From NCBI GenBank assembly GCA_016201275.1, contig JACQDB010000050.1:34239-98238 (forward strand): a stretch of DNA of 64,000 nucleotides, given 5' to 3'. Each line of letters opens with the position of its first letter. The first letter of the stretch is position 1. Below are positions 16,212-24,801 of this stretch, piece after piece. The DNA comes from Acidobacteriota bacterium (GTDB lineage Bacteria > Acidobacteriota > Blastocatellia > UBA7656). Under the pieces are notes generated by a model. That model searched no databases, had not been told where the DNA came from, and saw only the letters and a list, made by a program, of their open reading frames with translations. A program made the position numbers and the translations under genes.

Positions 16212-17588
16212 ATGAAAGACCATGAGTGGCAGATCGGATTGTTTGGCACCTTCGATGTCGAAAACTATGGCGATCTGCTTTTCCCACTGATCGCCGAGAA
16301 GGAATTGAGCGAACGATTAGGCAAGGTGAATCTTCGGCGATTCTCTTACCATGCCAAAACGACACCCGACTGGCCCTATATAGTCACCTCGTTGACCCAA
16401 CTGCCAGAGATTGCTGCCACGCTCGACGCCATACTCATTGGCGGCGGGTTCATTGTTCGCTTTGACAAAGACATCGCTCCCGGATACGGTTCGCCGACAC
16501 CGATGATTCATCACCCTACAGGCTACTGGTTATCCCCCGCCTTAATCGCTTTGCAGCACAGCATTCCACTGATTTGGAGTGCGCCGGGTATGCACTGCAA
16601 CGACATTCCTGCTTGGGCTGAACCGCTGATGGAATTGGCGCTTACCAACAGTCGCTACGTAACGGTGCGCGACGAGCCATCGCAGGCGGCGCTAGCTCGA
16701 TTCGCCAAACGCGACCAAATCGCTGTGATGCCTGACACCGGCTTTGGCATTTCCCGTTTGCTTAATGAGCGACAGCCCTCAGCCGAATTCCGTCGCCTGC
16801 GAAACGACATCGGGTTGAGCGATCCCTACATCATCGTCCAGTCCACTGGCTATCTAAGCTCCTTCCTGGGCTTCGTCAAGCAGCATTCTCGTCGGCTGAA
16901 AAATATTCGTTTCCTGGTGCTGCCTATGGCACCTGTACTTGGCGAACACGAAGCGATTTTGGGCAATGACCTGCCTGGGCAAGTCCGCTTACCCGTCTGG
17001 CCGCATCCACTGCTGCTGGCGGAGTTCATTAGTCAGGCGGCGGCGGTCGTCGGTTACAGCTATCATCTGGCGATCACCGCGCTTGCGTGTGGCGTACCCG
17101 TATTCTATGGGGCTGACCTCTCCGTCGGAAAATACACCGCACTGTCGGGCTTCGAGACCATTTATCCTCTGCCGGAAGCGAGTGCGCTGAACTCCAATGA
17201 TTTCCTGCAACGCCTGGGAAAAACCCTGCCCGAACCTTTAGCCCTTGCCGCCCGCAATCAGTTAGCCACGCACTGGGATCGCGTCGCCGCCGAAATCACT
17301 TCTGGAGCCACCGACACACAACCGGCTGTCAACCGCTTCTGGCAAGCGCTGCCGGGTCTGCTGGAGAGCGCTGCGACGGGCCGGGAATCAATACCTCACC
17401 CGTCGGCTGCCGAAAACGCCGAGCCGCAGGGGCGTATTACCGAGTTGGCTACCCTGCTGAGACAGGCGCACACGGAGATCGTAGTGCGGGATGAGCGTAT
17501 TGCTTTACTCCATAATTCACCGTCAATGAAAGTCACAGCCCCGCTGCGGTTCCTGATGCGAAAGATGAAACGCTTGGTGGGAAAATAG
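16212..17588 (+). CDS. polysaccharide pyruvyl transferase family protein
   Basis: Probably adds a pyruvyl ketal to a surface glycan, or is a related GT-B-like enzyme. The ATG at 16212 gives 458 aa; the longer ORF-track start lacks support. Family blocks: IGLFGTFDVENYGDLLFPLIAEKEL at the N-terminus, AILIGGGFIVRFD, PLIWSAPGMHCNDIP, SRYVTVRDEPSQAAL, AVMPDTGFGISRLL, and VVGYSYHLAITALACGVPVFYGADLSVGKYTALSGF. The last 70 residues form a helical tail (ITELATLLRQAHTEIVVRDERIALLHNS) resembling the coiled regions attached to glycosyltransferases. A broken 2OG oxygenase gene follows after 9 nt, so the two once formed an operon. Flanking IS and repeats suggest a transferred glycan locus. Confidence 0.85.
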   Translation: MKDHEWQIGLFGTFDVENYGDLLFPLIAEKELSERLGKVNLRRFSYHAKTTPDWPYIVTSLTQLPEIAATLDAILIGGGFIVRFDKDIAPGYGSPTPMIHHPTGYWLSPALIALQHSIPLIWSAPGMHCNDIPAWAEPLMELALTNSRYVTVRDEPSQAALARFAKRDQIAVMPDTGFGISRLLNERQPSAEFRRLRNDIGLSDPYIIVQSTGYLSSFLGFVKQHSRRLKNIRFLVLPMAPVLGEHEAILGNDLPGQVRLPVWPHPLLLAEFISQAAAVVGYSYHLAITALACGVPVFYGADLSVGKYTALSGFETIYPLPEASALNSNDFLQRLGKTLPEPLALAARNQLATHWDRVAAEITSGATDTQPAVNRFWQALPGLLESAATGRESIPHPSAAENAEPQGRITELATLLRQAHTEIVVRDERIALLHNSPSMKVTAPLRFLMRKMKRLVGK

Positions 17589-17597
17589 AGGCAGTAG

Positions 17598-18417
17598 ATG
17601 ATAGACTTCGCGCAAATCACAAAACAACCGTTGCAAACTCAGCCGTTTGTTTGGGGCGTGGTCAGCAACCTATTTTTACCGCAAGACGCAGCCGCCTTAG
17701 CCACTTCTTTTCCCTCTGATCAGTTCAAAACCGTTAGCGGCTACGGTGGCGAGAAAGACTATGAATATGAGGCGCGCCCACTGATTGCAATGGGAGCCAA
17801 CTCGATAGCTTATCCTGAAAAATTGAGCGCAGCGTGGTTAGAATTAGCGCACGATTTTCTCTCGCCGGAATATCGCGAGGTAATGTCAAAGCTGACCGGA
17901 TGCGATTTAACTGCCGTGCCGATAGAGGCGAATGTTTTCCACTATGGGCCTGGGGCGTGTCTTGGTCCGCACCCTGACCTAGCTGATAAACTGGTTACCC
18001 AAGTAATCTATTTCAATCCGTTCTGGGGCCGAGAAGATGGCGGCTGCCTGACCATTTTGCGCTCCGCCGATCCCGCAGACATCTGTGCCGAAATCCCCCC
18101 CTCGTTGGCAGTTCCGTCGTGCTGGTGCGTTCAGAAAACTCTTGGCACGCGGTCTCGCGTGTCCGTAAGAACTGCCGCACCTCGCGGCGTAGCCTGACGC
18201 TTACCTTCTATCGCCCCGGTTCCGTTAGTTCAATGTGGCCGCCTCATGACCTCCCACTGCTACACGACTTTGATTTGCCTGCCGAGGATATTCAGACGCA
18301 CGGTTTAACTACCTCATGGGCGCGCTGGCGGAACAGGATTACAACGTGGAGGACTTAATACGGATCATCAGCGAGGAGAGGCTCTGGGGTGGTAAGCGGT
18401 TCCTAAAGGGTGAATAA
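17598..18417 (+). pseudogene. 2OG-Fe(II) oxygenase-like gene with two frameshifts
   Basis: Reads as one protein only after two frame changes. Segment 1 (from 17598) holds FHYGPGACLGPHPDLADKLVTQVIYFNPFWGREDGGCLTIL with the HxD iron ligands. It leaves frame at a C7 run near 18095-18101, where one extra C would continue as LVGSSVVLVRSENSWHAVSRVR, which supplies the second iron-binding His and the Arg. A second shift near 18290-18300 leads to FNYLMGALAEQDYNVEDLIRIISEERLWGGKRFLKGE and a stop at 18417. All segments read as one coherent protein, so decay is recent or these are assembly errors. The product would hydroxylate a protein or glycan substrate. It follows the pyruvyl transferase gene directly. 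Confidence 0.82.
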
Positions 18418-18598
18418 TCAAAGTGCCGGGATAAGGGCTTGGCTCAATGGTTTGCCAAATCCCAACTCTGTATGGCGGGTTAATTCTCTTCTTTTGAGCA
18501 AAACACAACTGTCGAGTTGGTTACCTTCATCCGGCCAACTTCATAAACAATCGGTAGGTTCCGAGTGACGTAGAAGGTTCCTACTCAGGAGAAGTGAC

Positions 18599-18907
18599 GT
18601 GGACGACTTGCAATGGCGCGAAGGACTTTTTGAGAGCTTTGATAAACTGGTGGAAATTGAAGTCTGCAAACAGAAATCTCTAGTGCCGGAAAACAACAAA
18701 ATTCTGCGCGGCTTTCAATATCTGAAAACCGACACTATTTCTGTAGGTGACTACTGTTGGAACGGCGATTGTGTGAATTGCCAAATCTGGTATGAGGCCG
18801 ACGCCGGGGAAATCAAAGGCGCGCTGGCCTGCAAAATGTATGTCCGCGAAGGACTCGTCATCTCCGCTTTAAGCGCCGAACTGCAAGAAGATTTGTTCGG
18901 GGATTAA
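18599..18907 (+). CDS. hypothetical protein, 102 aa, cysteine-bearing
   Basis: I do not recognise this protein. It starts at a GTG with CAGGAGA about seven bases upstream, a good initiation context. The 102-aa chain has no signal or membrane segment. The centre has KTDTISVGDYCWNGDCVNCQIWYEADAGEIKGALACKMYVREGLVISALSAEL, where Cx4CxxC and a later Cys may bind metal or a cofactor. The second half looks like alternating beta strands. It is alone on its strand; no neighbour hints at its job. Confidence 0.65.
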   Translation: MDDLQWREGLFESFDKLVEIEVCKQKSLVPENNKILRGFQYLKTDTISVGDYCWNGDCVNCQIWYEADAGEIKGALACKMYVREGLVISALSAELQEDLFGD

Positions 18908-19080
18908 TCGTTGCAGGCGATTCGTCCGGGGCTTCGCCGGAACCGAATTTCCGATGCAGAATATTTTTGACGCTCTGGGATTTGGCGCGAAGGTTCTCTA
19001 AAGGTTGTATGCCATAGCGATGTACAACGCAATATGTTGAGGTCATGCGCGAAAGCAACGGGAGCGCTAGGTTTTTCGCT

Positions 19081-19719
19081 TCAAGCTTTCGATTTGAAAA
19101 CATAGCGATGAATCATATCGCTTAGGGCGTCTATGGCGCGCTCTTTATCGAAGTCGCAAAACCCTGTGATGTAGTCCTGCGATAAATCAAAGACCACTCG
19201 ATGTACGATAAAGGCAGCGGCGTCCGGCTCAACCTCCCAAGTTAAATTGGCCTTCTTCGCCAGCGCAATCAACTCGCGCAGTTTGGAGATGGAGCGCTGC
19301 ATAATCGCTTTGCGACGTTCGGCAAATTCCGCATCCTTCATCACCATTTCGTGGATCGCCCGCTGTATGCCTAAAAAAATTCCTTTGTCATCCAGAGCGC
19401 TGGCCACCGAATGCCGTATATTGGCGCGCACATCGGAATCGAAGAGATGCTCAGGGCCTATGCTCTCGAAAATGTTTTTGGAAATCTCGTCGGCCAGGCG
19501 GTCAAAGATGACCAGCAGCAATTGGCGCTTGTCTTGAAAATAGGTATAAAAAGAACCGACGCTGACGCCAGCGGCGGCGGCTATATCGTTCGAGGTCGTC
19601 TTTTCGTAACCGCGCTGTTGGATAAGGGAGATCGCCGCTTGAATGATCTTTTCTTTCGTCTGTTTGCTGCGGGCTTGCTTGGGTGCTGATGATTGATTTG
19701 CCGTCAAGGAATCGGCCAT
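19081..19719 (-). CDS. TetR/AcrR family transcriptional regulator
   Basis: One-component repressor. From the ATG at 19719 it is 212 aa. The ORF-track start four codons earlier contains the GGAGGAA site that serves this ATG. Residues 15-65 are the TetR DNA-binding domain (TKEKIIQAAISLIQQRGYEKTTSNDIAAAAGVSVGSFYTYFQDKRQLLLVIFDRL). The rest is the helical ligand domain (EPDAAAFIVHRVVFDLSQDYITGF). It faces no obvious divergent target: the next gene, mqnE, is on the same strand and separated by a terminator. The ligand and target genes are unknown. Confidence 0.95.
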   Translation of the reverse strand: MADSLTANQSSAPKQARSKQTKEKIIQAAISLIQQRGYEKTTSNDIAAAAGVSVGSFYTYFQDKRQLLLVIFDRLADEISKNIFESIGPEHLFDSDVRANIRHSVASALDDKGIFLGIQRAIHEMVMKDAEFAERRKAIMQRSISKLRELIALAKKANLTWEVEPDAAAFIVHRVVFDLSQDYITGFCDFDKERAIDALSDMIHRYVFKSKA

Positions 19720-19849
19720 GCCTTCCTCCATTTCATTGAATTAAAATTTACTATATCAGCTAAACCGTTGCGGCGTCATGCACAACCAATAGGCTGATCG
19801 TGAAGTCGCAAGATGGCATAACCGCTACCAGCACTTTTGTCCGTAAAAA

Positions 19850-19890
19850 AAAGAGAGACTCTTTACCCCTTCAAAGAATCTCTCTTTTTA
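19850..19890 (-). terminator. intrinsic terminator downstream of mqnE
   Basis: Arms 19850-19864 (AAAGAGAGACTCTTT) and 19873-19887 (AAAGAATCTCTCTTT) pair at 14 of 15 positions around an 8-nt loop. On the minus strand the stem is followed by an eight-T run, so it ends the mqnE transcript, 60 nt past its stop. The plus side also has T-rich sequence. Confidence 0.85.
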
Positions 19891-19950
19891 CTTTAAGTTT
19901 ACTTTTACTTCAAGTCTTACGGTTAAACAAGCTTCGAGGCTTTCGGCCTT

Positions 19951-21102
19951 TTAATTCAGAATTGGCAAAGGTTGTGAGATCACCTTCGATGGCGGAAGGC
20001 GGCGGTCTAAGGGAATCGGATTATAAAGCGTGTCGCGTTCAATGGGAATTCTGCCTGCGCCTTTAATCAATTCTTCAATGCCCGATTTAGTCAGATGATT
20101 CTCATTGCCTTCCGCTAAATATGATTCCATCAACGTCCCGCCGTCGTTGATCGTGCCATCCAAATCGTCGGCTCCGAAACGCAGCGCCACTTGAGCGATA
20201 TTTTTTCCCAGCATCACCCAATAGGCTTTGATGTGCGGGACATTATCCAAAAGCAAACGCGAGACGGCTATGGTTTTCAAGCTGTCAATTGCCGACGGGC
20301 CGGGAAGGTGCGCCAGATCGGTGCCCTGTGGATGAAAGGCCAGCGGGATAAAACACATGAAGCCTTTGGTCTTGTCCTGCAAGGTTCTGAGTTGAAGCAG
20401 ATGATCTACACGGTCTTCGATGGATTCGATGTGACCATAGAGCATGGTGGCGTTGGTCTTGAGGCCTTGACCATGAACTTTTTCGGAAAGCTCAAGCCAG
20501 CGTTCCCCGGAAGTTTTATGGGCGCAAATTTTACTCCGCGTCGGCTCACCTAAAATCTCCGCGCCGCCACCCGGGCAACTATCCAGCCCTGCTGCAATCA
20601 GTCCTTGAATCACCTCTTCATCGCTCAAGCGACAAATGCGCGTCAGGTGATCAAGCTCGACCATAGTAAAGGCTTTCAAGTGCATATCGGGAAAATGGCG
20701 TTTCAATTCGCTCAACAACGAAGTGTAATAATCGAATTGCAAGCGCGGATGCAGACCGCCAACGATATGCAATTCACGAGCGCCTTCCTGATAAGCTCTG
20801 GCGGCAATCTCTACACATTCTTCTACAGACCATTCGTAGGCTTCCGGGTGACGAACGCGGCGATAGAAGCCGCAGAAGGCGCAATCGGAAACACAGACGT
20901 TGGTATAGTTCAGGTGGCGATTGACATTGTAAAAGGTAAAATCACCGTTCATTCGCTCACGCACTCGATTCGCCATCGCGCCAAGGGCGATCAAGTCAGC
21001 GCTTGCAAATAGCGACACGCCATCTTCAAACGAAAGGCGCTCGCCATCTTCAACCTTGGCGGCTATCGCTTTCAATTCGGCTGGAAAAAAACTCGCTTGC
21101 AT
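19951..21102 (-). CDS. mqnE: aminofutalosine synthase, radical SAM
   Basis: Second step of the futalosine route to menaquinone: joins S-adenosylmethionine-derived deoxyadenosine to 3-[(1-carboxyvinyl)oxy]benzoate, giving aminofutalosine. The radical SAM cluster motif [13 protein letters not shown] (CxxxCxxC) lies near residue 70, preceded by [14 protein letters not shown]. Other blocks: [30 protein letters not shown] and [12 protein letters not shown], and [13 protein letters not shown]. The sequence fits MqnE better than MqnC or CofH, but the three are close relatives. The ORF-track ATG is four codons upstream; the second ATG has a GGGAGA site and is preferred. Neither mqnA nor mqnC adjoins it. 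A hairpin-rich leader lies upstream and a strong terminator downstream. Confidence 0.9.
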   Translation of the reverse strand: MQASFFPAELKAIAAKVEDGERLSFEDGVSLFASADLIALGAMANRVRERMNGDFTFYNVNRHLNYTNVCVSDCAFCGFYRRVRHPEAYEWSVEECVEIAARAYQEGARELHIVGGLHPRLQFDYYTSLLSELKRHFPDMHLKAFTMVELDHLTRICRLSDEEVIQGLIAAGLDSCPGGGAEILGEPTRSKICAHKTSGERWLELSEKVHGQGLKTNATMLYGHIESIEDRVDHLLQLRTLQDKTKGFMCFIPLAFHPQGTDLAHLPGPSAIDSLKTIAVSRLLLDNVPHIKAYWVMLGKNIAQVALRFGADDLDGTINDGGTLMESYLAEGNENHLTKSGIEELIKGAGRIPIERDTLYNPIPLDRRLPPSKVISQPLPILN

Positions 21103-21165
21103 AGATTCTCCCATCGTTCTTTTATAGCCGTTTCCCTATGGATTCGACTTTTCGCTCCGGGTTTG

Positions 21166-21227
21166 CTTGGCGTTACTTTGGGCTTTGCGTGAGAGAGGTT
21201 CTCGCAAAGGCGTAACGTAACGCCAAG
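21166..21227. repeat. long hairpin upstream of mqnE
   Basis: CTTGGCGTTAC (21166-21176) and GTAACGCCAAG (21217-21227) are exact inverted repeats of 11 bp. A second pair, CTTTGCG and CGCAAAG, lies inside and would extend the stem after a bulge. It is 64 nt upstream of the mqnE start, so it may be in the leader or end an upstream transcript; no T run follows. Confidence 0.55.
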
Positions 21228-21372
21228 ATTGGACTCAACTGCAATTTGCTATAAGGCTTTCAAACCCACTCGATTCGATTATACAAAGCGCCAGCGGCGC
21301 GACCAAATCTGACCAAAGAAAATAATTTGCGATGCGCTTCTTGCCCATCTTTTCGCCTTCTCAGGCGTTCGA

Positions 21373-22491
21373 TCATTTGCCCGATTTTGCCAGCACGACG
21401 ATCAACGCTATGACGGCGATAATCGCCAACACGAAGAAAAATATTTTCCAGAAACTATAAGGTCGCTCGCCTTGTACGACGCCGGTGCGGGCGTTCACCA
21501 TCACTTGATAAACTTTTTGATTGAAGCGGTACGCCCCCAGATAAATCGGCAGCAATATGTGTTTGAAGGTGATGCCGGAATAATGCGTTTGAATCTCCTG
21601 GACTCGTTGTTCATCGCCGCCTATGTCACGACGAACATCGCTGTCAATTACTCCGGCCATCATGTGTTTGGCTTCTTCAAAGCCCTCGGCGATTTCCACT
21701 TCATAGCGTTGCGCTTTGAAGCCCGACAGAAACGCCGGGTCATACGGTTTGAGGCTCTGCAAATCCCAACCGCCCAGAGCTTGCAGGCGCGCTTTATTCA
21801 CCGATTTCGTAGCCGTGATAATCAGATCATCGAACCAGCGCTCGACTTCGCCAGAAGCCGCATACCAACGAGTCCTCTGCACCTGTCTGGTCTTTTGCAC
21901 GGTGTTGCCTTGCGCGTCGGTTTCGTTATACCACTCGGTTTCATAATAATGCTCGCCGCGCTCGCCGCGATAATAGCTGAGGGTGTTGGCATCATAGGTC
22001 CAATGCGGCAGGTATATACCGTTGACGCCTTCCCGATAAGCCATCTTCTTCAAGGCATTGGGCGCAAACCAACGCGACGACAGCCATTGTTTGATCGCGG
22101 CGTCGGCCTGTTGGCGCGACAGGGAAAACGGCAGTATCGCTTCCGGCGCGACCAACGGATCGGCGGCTTGCGGCTGGGCGACTATAGGAGTGCCGCAGAA
22201 CGAACATTCACCGGCGACTTCCGGTGGCGTGAAGGTCACGGTCGCGCCGCAACTGCTGCATTTGACTTCTAAAGCATTGGCCGCCAGCGTTGCCAGTTGC
22301 CCTGCGGCAGCGTGCAGATACTCTTCATACGAGCGTTCGACGATTTCCGCGCTGCTCTGCGGTATGGTTTCGGCGCGACCGCAATACGGGCAGGTGAGCG
22401 TGCCATCCTGCGGCTCGAACACCAACTCTGCGCCGCATCCGGGGCAGACATAACGATGAACTTTTTCACCTGGCTTGCTGGCTTCCGACAT
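21373..22491 (-). CDS. zinc-ribbon membrane-anchored protein, 372 aa
   Basis: Two zinc ribbons open the protein: VCPGCGAELVFEPQDGTLTCPYCGRAE (residues 15-41) and VKCSSCGATVTFTPPEVAGECSFCGTPIV. A long middle domain follows (LPFSLSRQQADAAIKQWLSSRWFAPNALKK, GIYLPHWTYDANTLSYYRGERGEHYYETEWY, GGWDLQSLKPYDPAFLSGFKAQRYEVEIAEGF). The chain ends in one membrane helix (IFFFVLAIIAVIALIVVLAKSGK). This arrangement matches a widespread group of ribbon-containing proteins that databases sometimes label helicase- or TFIIB-like by the ribbon alone; no helicase motif is present. Function is unknown. It is downstream of the ribbon-helix-helix gene, but a hairpin separates them. Confidence 0.8.
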   Translation of the reverse strand: MSEASKPGEKVHRYVCPGCGAELVFEPQDGTLTCPYCGRAETIPQSSAEIVERSYEEYLHAAAGQLATLAANALEVKCSSCGATVTFTPPEVAGECSFCGTPIVAQPQAADPLVAPEAILPFSLSRQQADAAIKQWLSSRWFAPNALKKMAYREGVNGIYLPHWTYDANTLSYYRGERGEHYYETEWYNETDAQGNTVQKTRQVQRTRWYAASGEVERWFDDLIITATKSVNKARLQALGGWDLQSLKPYDPAFLSGFKAQRYEVEIAEGFEEAKHMMAGVIDSDVRRDIGGDEQRVQEIQTHYSGITFKHILLPIYLGAYRFNQKVYQVMVNARTGVVQGERPYSFWKIFFFVLAIIAVIALIVVLAKSGK

Positions 22492-22583
22492 ATTTCGACC
22501 TCGCTGAACAGGTTAGTGATTGGTAACAGAGCCAAGCATTATACTCGGAAAGCTTTGCGCCGCAACCGAAATCCCCAACAGGC

Positions 22584-22631
22584 AAAAGCCCGGATTACGG
22601 GTCAATTAAATGACCGATAATTCGGGCTTTT
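22584..22631. terminator. hairpin terminator between the RHH and zinc-ribbon genes
   Basis: AAAAGCCCGGATTACGGGTCA (22584-22604) and the sequence ending TTCGGGCTTTT (22611-22631) pair at 18 of 21 positions, with nine paired bases at the base. On the minus strand the stem ends in TTTTG, which suits termination after the ribbon-helix-helix gene. Confidence 0.65.
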
Positions 22632-22689
22632 ATTTTGTTCCAATGCCAGTCTTGCGTATGTGCATTGGCTCTTTGGCTATGATGACGAA

Positions 22690-23121
22690 CTATTCGCCTG
22701 AGTGAACGATGCTTTTTAATTCGGAACGCAGGCGCTCGATCTCTTCAATCTTTTGCGCGATGCTGTCAAACAAGGCGGCTTGCTCCTTGATGCCTTCCCC
22801 AATTAAAAAGGCGGCGGATTCCGAACGGCTCTTGAAGATACCCGATTGCACCAGCGCATCGAGCCGTCGCAGCGATTCATCGTTGACGCGAACCATGACC
22901 ACATGATCTCTGGATGACAGGGCGGATTCAATCGCCTTGCTGATTGACTCGGTGGCTTTGTTGACCACCTCTCCGGTTTTCGATGCCACATCTTTGACCG
23001 TCGAAGCTATATCATCAAAAGTCGTATTTGAGCGGCTCTCCTTGTTCTCCATTTTTCTGATGGTTACATCTTCATTCTTGGCTGTTTTCTCCTCAATGAT
23101 CACATCTCCAGGCGTACTCAT
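22690..23121 (-). CDS. ribbon-helix-helix domain protein with helical linker
   Basis: The 143-aa protein carries a ribbon-helix-helix fold in its C-terminal half: DHVVMVRVNDESLRRLDALVQSGIFKSRSESAAFLIGEGIKEQ, followed by a coiled-coil (AALFDSIAQKIEEIERLRSELKSIV). The N-terminal 65 residues are polar and predicted disordered to helical (FDDIASTVKDVASKTGEVVNKATESISKAIESAL), a periodic pattern like that of stress-associated amphipathic helices. The ATG has AAGGAG nine bases upstream. RHH proteins are usually small repressors, so it may regulate itself or nearby genes; no toxin partner was found next to it. Confidence 0.75.
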   Translation of the reverse strand: MSTPGDVIIEEKTAKNEDVTIRKMENKESRSNTTFDDIASTVKDVASKTGEVVNKATESISKAIESALSSRDHVVMVRVNDESLRRLDALVQSGIFKSRSESAAFLIGEGIKEQAALFDSIAQKIEEIERLRSELKSIVHSGE

Positions 23122-23319
23122 AGAAAATATCTCCTTTCAATCCCTCCTTACGGTCTGTACTGTAACCGCCTTACGGGAAGGTGGTAAAAAGTTTCTCGCC
23201 TAACTAGATGAAATTGTGACTCAACATCTTCCTGATTCGCAAGGCTTTGAGGTAGAGTTGAAGCTCGTAAGCAACTAGCGCAACTCAAGAAAATATTTCA
23301 ACGCAGAGGTAGCAAGGTC

Positions 23320-24705
23320 ATGGCGGAAACGAAAAACCTACCCCTTTCTAAAGGAAATCCGGGCATTTCCGTAGCCTTGGTGCGAAAGTTATTGCATCGT
23401 AATGCGCGTTCAGCCGTGGGAAAAATTTTTTCCAAAGCTTATCCAGTAGAAGTTGCTCGCATCATCTCGGCGCTCGGTGGTTTTGAACGACAGCAGGCGT
23501 TTTTCATCCTTCAAGAAGAATGCGAAGCGGCGCACATTGCCAGCGTCATCAGCGAAATGGCCAGCGATGACAGCAGCGCTTTGCTGGATAAAATCGAGCC
23601 GAAACAGATCGCTCATCTCTTGAGCGAACTGCCTGCCGATGACGCGACCTTGTTGACTTCGCGTCTGCCAGAGGCAAAAGCGAAACAGGTGTTGGCCTTG
23701 ATGGAGAGGCAGAGCGCCGCCGAAGTGCGTGAGTTGTTGGAACACGAAGAGCGCACTGCGGGGCGTATTATGACGCCGCATTTTTTCGCGCTTGAAGAAG
23801 AGGTCACGGTCTCGGAAGCCATCGCCGCTTTGCAAAGGCGCTCCGATGAACTGGAGATGATTTTTTATGTTTATGTGGTGGACAAGCGCAATCATCTGAT
23901 TGGCGTCGTCAGTTTGCGAAAGCTATTGACCACACCTTCGACTACGCAACTCAGACGCGTCATGGAACCAGAGGTCATCAGCGCACGCACCGACGACGAG
24001 CAGGAAGAAGTGGCGCGTCTGGTGGCCGAGTACAATTTATTGGCGCTGCCGATTTGCGATGAAGAAGACAAACTCGTAGGCATCGTCACCGTTGATGATG
24101 TGCTGGACGTGGTGCAGGAAGAGGTTGCCGAAGATTTGTTGGCACTGGCCGGAGTCACCGCCGAAGAACAGATCGGCACCAAACCCAGCCGCTCTTTGCG
24201 CCTACGTGCGCCCTGGCTGGTGGTCAATCTAATCACCGCTTTCATTGCTACATTTGTCATCAGTCGCTTTCAAGGAACCTTGGATTCAATGACCTTTCTC
24301 TCTCCGTTGATGTCCATACCGATGGGGATGGGCGGCAATGCCGCCACCCAAACCGTCACGGTTGTAGTTCGCGGCTTGGCGATGAATCAAGCGTCAAGTT
24401 TGAGTCGGGCAACCTTAAAGGAGATTTTCGTTGGCGTCGGCAATGGCCTAATCAACGGGATCATCAGTGTCGTCGTGGTGGCCATCGCCTCGAAAAGATT
24501 GATGCTGGGGGTTGTGTTAGGCATGGCAATGCTTATTAATTTAGTGGTCGCCGGACTTGCCGGTATATTGATTCCGACGGGGTTGAAACGTCTGGGCATT
24601 GATCCGGCAATTTCTTCTACCGTGTTCGTGACGACTTGCACGGATGTCTTTGGAGCCGCCTCGTTTTTGGGAATTGCCACCTTGCTGGCGGCGTATTTGA
24701 AATGA
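23320..24705 (+). CDS. mgtE: MgtE-family magnesium transporter
   Basis: Mg2+-gated channel/transporter of the inner membrane. The 461-aa protein has the full MgtE layout: an N-domain of helical repeats (residues 30-140: DDSSALLDKIEPKQIAHLLSELPADDATLLTSRLPEAKAKQVLALM), two CBS domains (HEERTAGRIMTPHFFALEEEVTVSEAIAALQRR and RVMEPEVISARTDDEQEEVARLV), and five membrane helices from about residue 300, including the pore-region block SIPMGMGGNAATQTVTVVVRGLA. No riboswitch was recognised upstream (about 200 nt checked by eye). A large inverted repeat follows the stop and lies between it and the convergent cupredoxin gene. Confidence 0.95.
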   Translation: MAETKNLPLSKGNPGISVALVRKLLHRNARSAVGKIFSKAYPVEVARIISALGGFERQQAFFILQEECEAAHIASVISEMASDDSSALLDKIEPKQIAHLLSELPADDATLLTSRLPEAKAKQVLALMERQSAAEVRELLEHEERTAGRIMTPHFFALEEEVTVSEAIAALQRRSDELEMIFYVYVVDKRNHLIGVVSLRKLLTTPSTTQLRRVMEPEVISARTDDEQEEVARLVAEYNLLALPICDEEDKLVGIVTVDDVLDVVQEEVAEDLLALAGVTAEEQIGTKPSRSLRLRAPWLVVNLITAFIATFVISRFQGTLDSMTFLSPLMSIPMGMGGNAATQTVTVVVRGLAMNQASSLSRATLKEIFVGVGNGLINGIISVVVVAIASKRLMLGVVLGMAMLINLVVAGLAGILIPTGLKRLGIDPAISSTVFVTTCTDVFGAASFLGIATLLAAYLK

Positions 24706-24713
24706 TCTCGAAG

Positions 24714-24780
24714 TTTGCAGATGCGCCTTCACCTGGGAGCTTGGGTCAAGCCATCCGCCAGGTGAAAGCGCATCTGCAAA
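24714..24780. repeat. 23-bp-stem hairpin between convergent genes
   Basis: Arms 24714-24736 (TTTGCAGATGCGCCTTCACC plus TGG) and 24758-24780 pair at 22 of 23 positions. The 21-nt loop contains a smaller stem (GCTTG / CAAGC). It fills nearly all of the 96-nt gap after mgtE. No U tract follows, so it looks more like a REP-type or processed hairpin than a standard terminator, though it could stop both transcripts. Confidence 0.75.
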
Positions 24781-24801
24781 CCATTCCGCCAAGCCTTGGG
24801 C

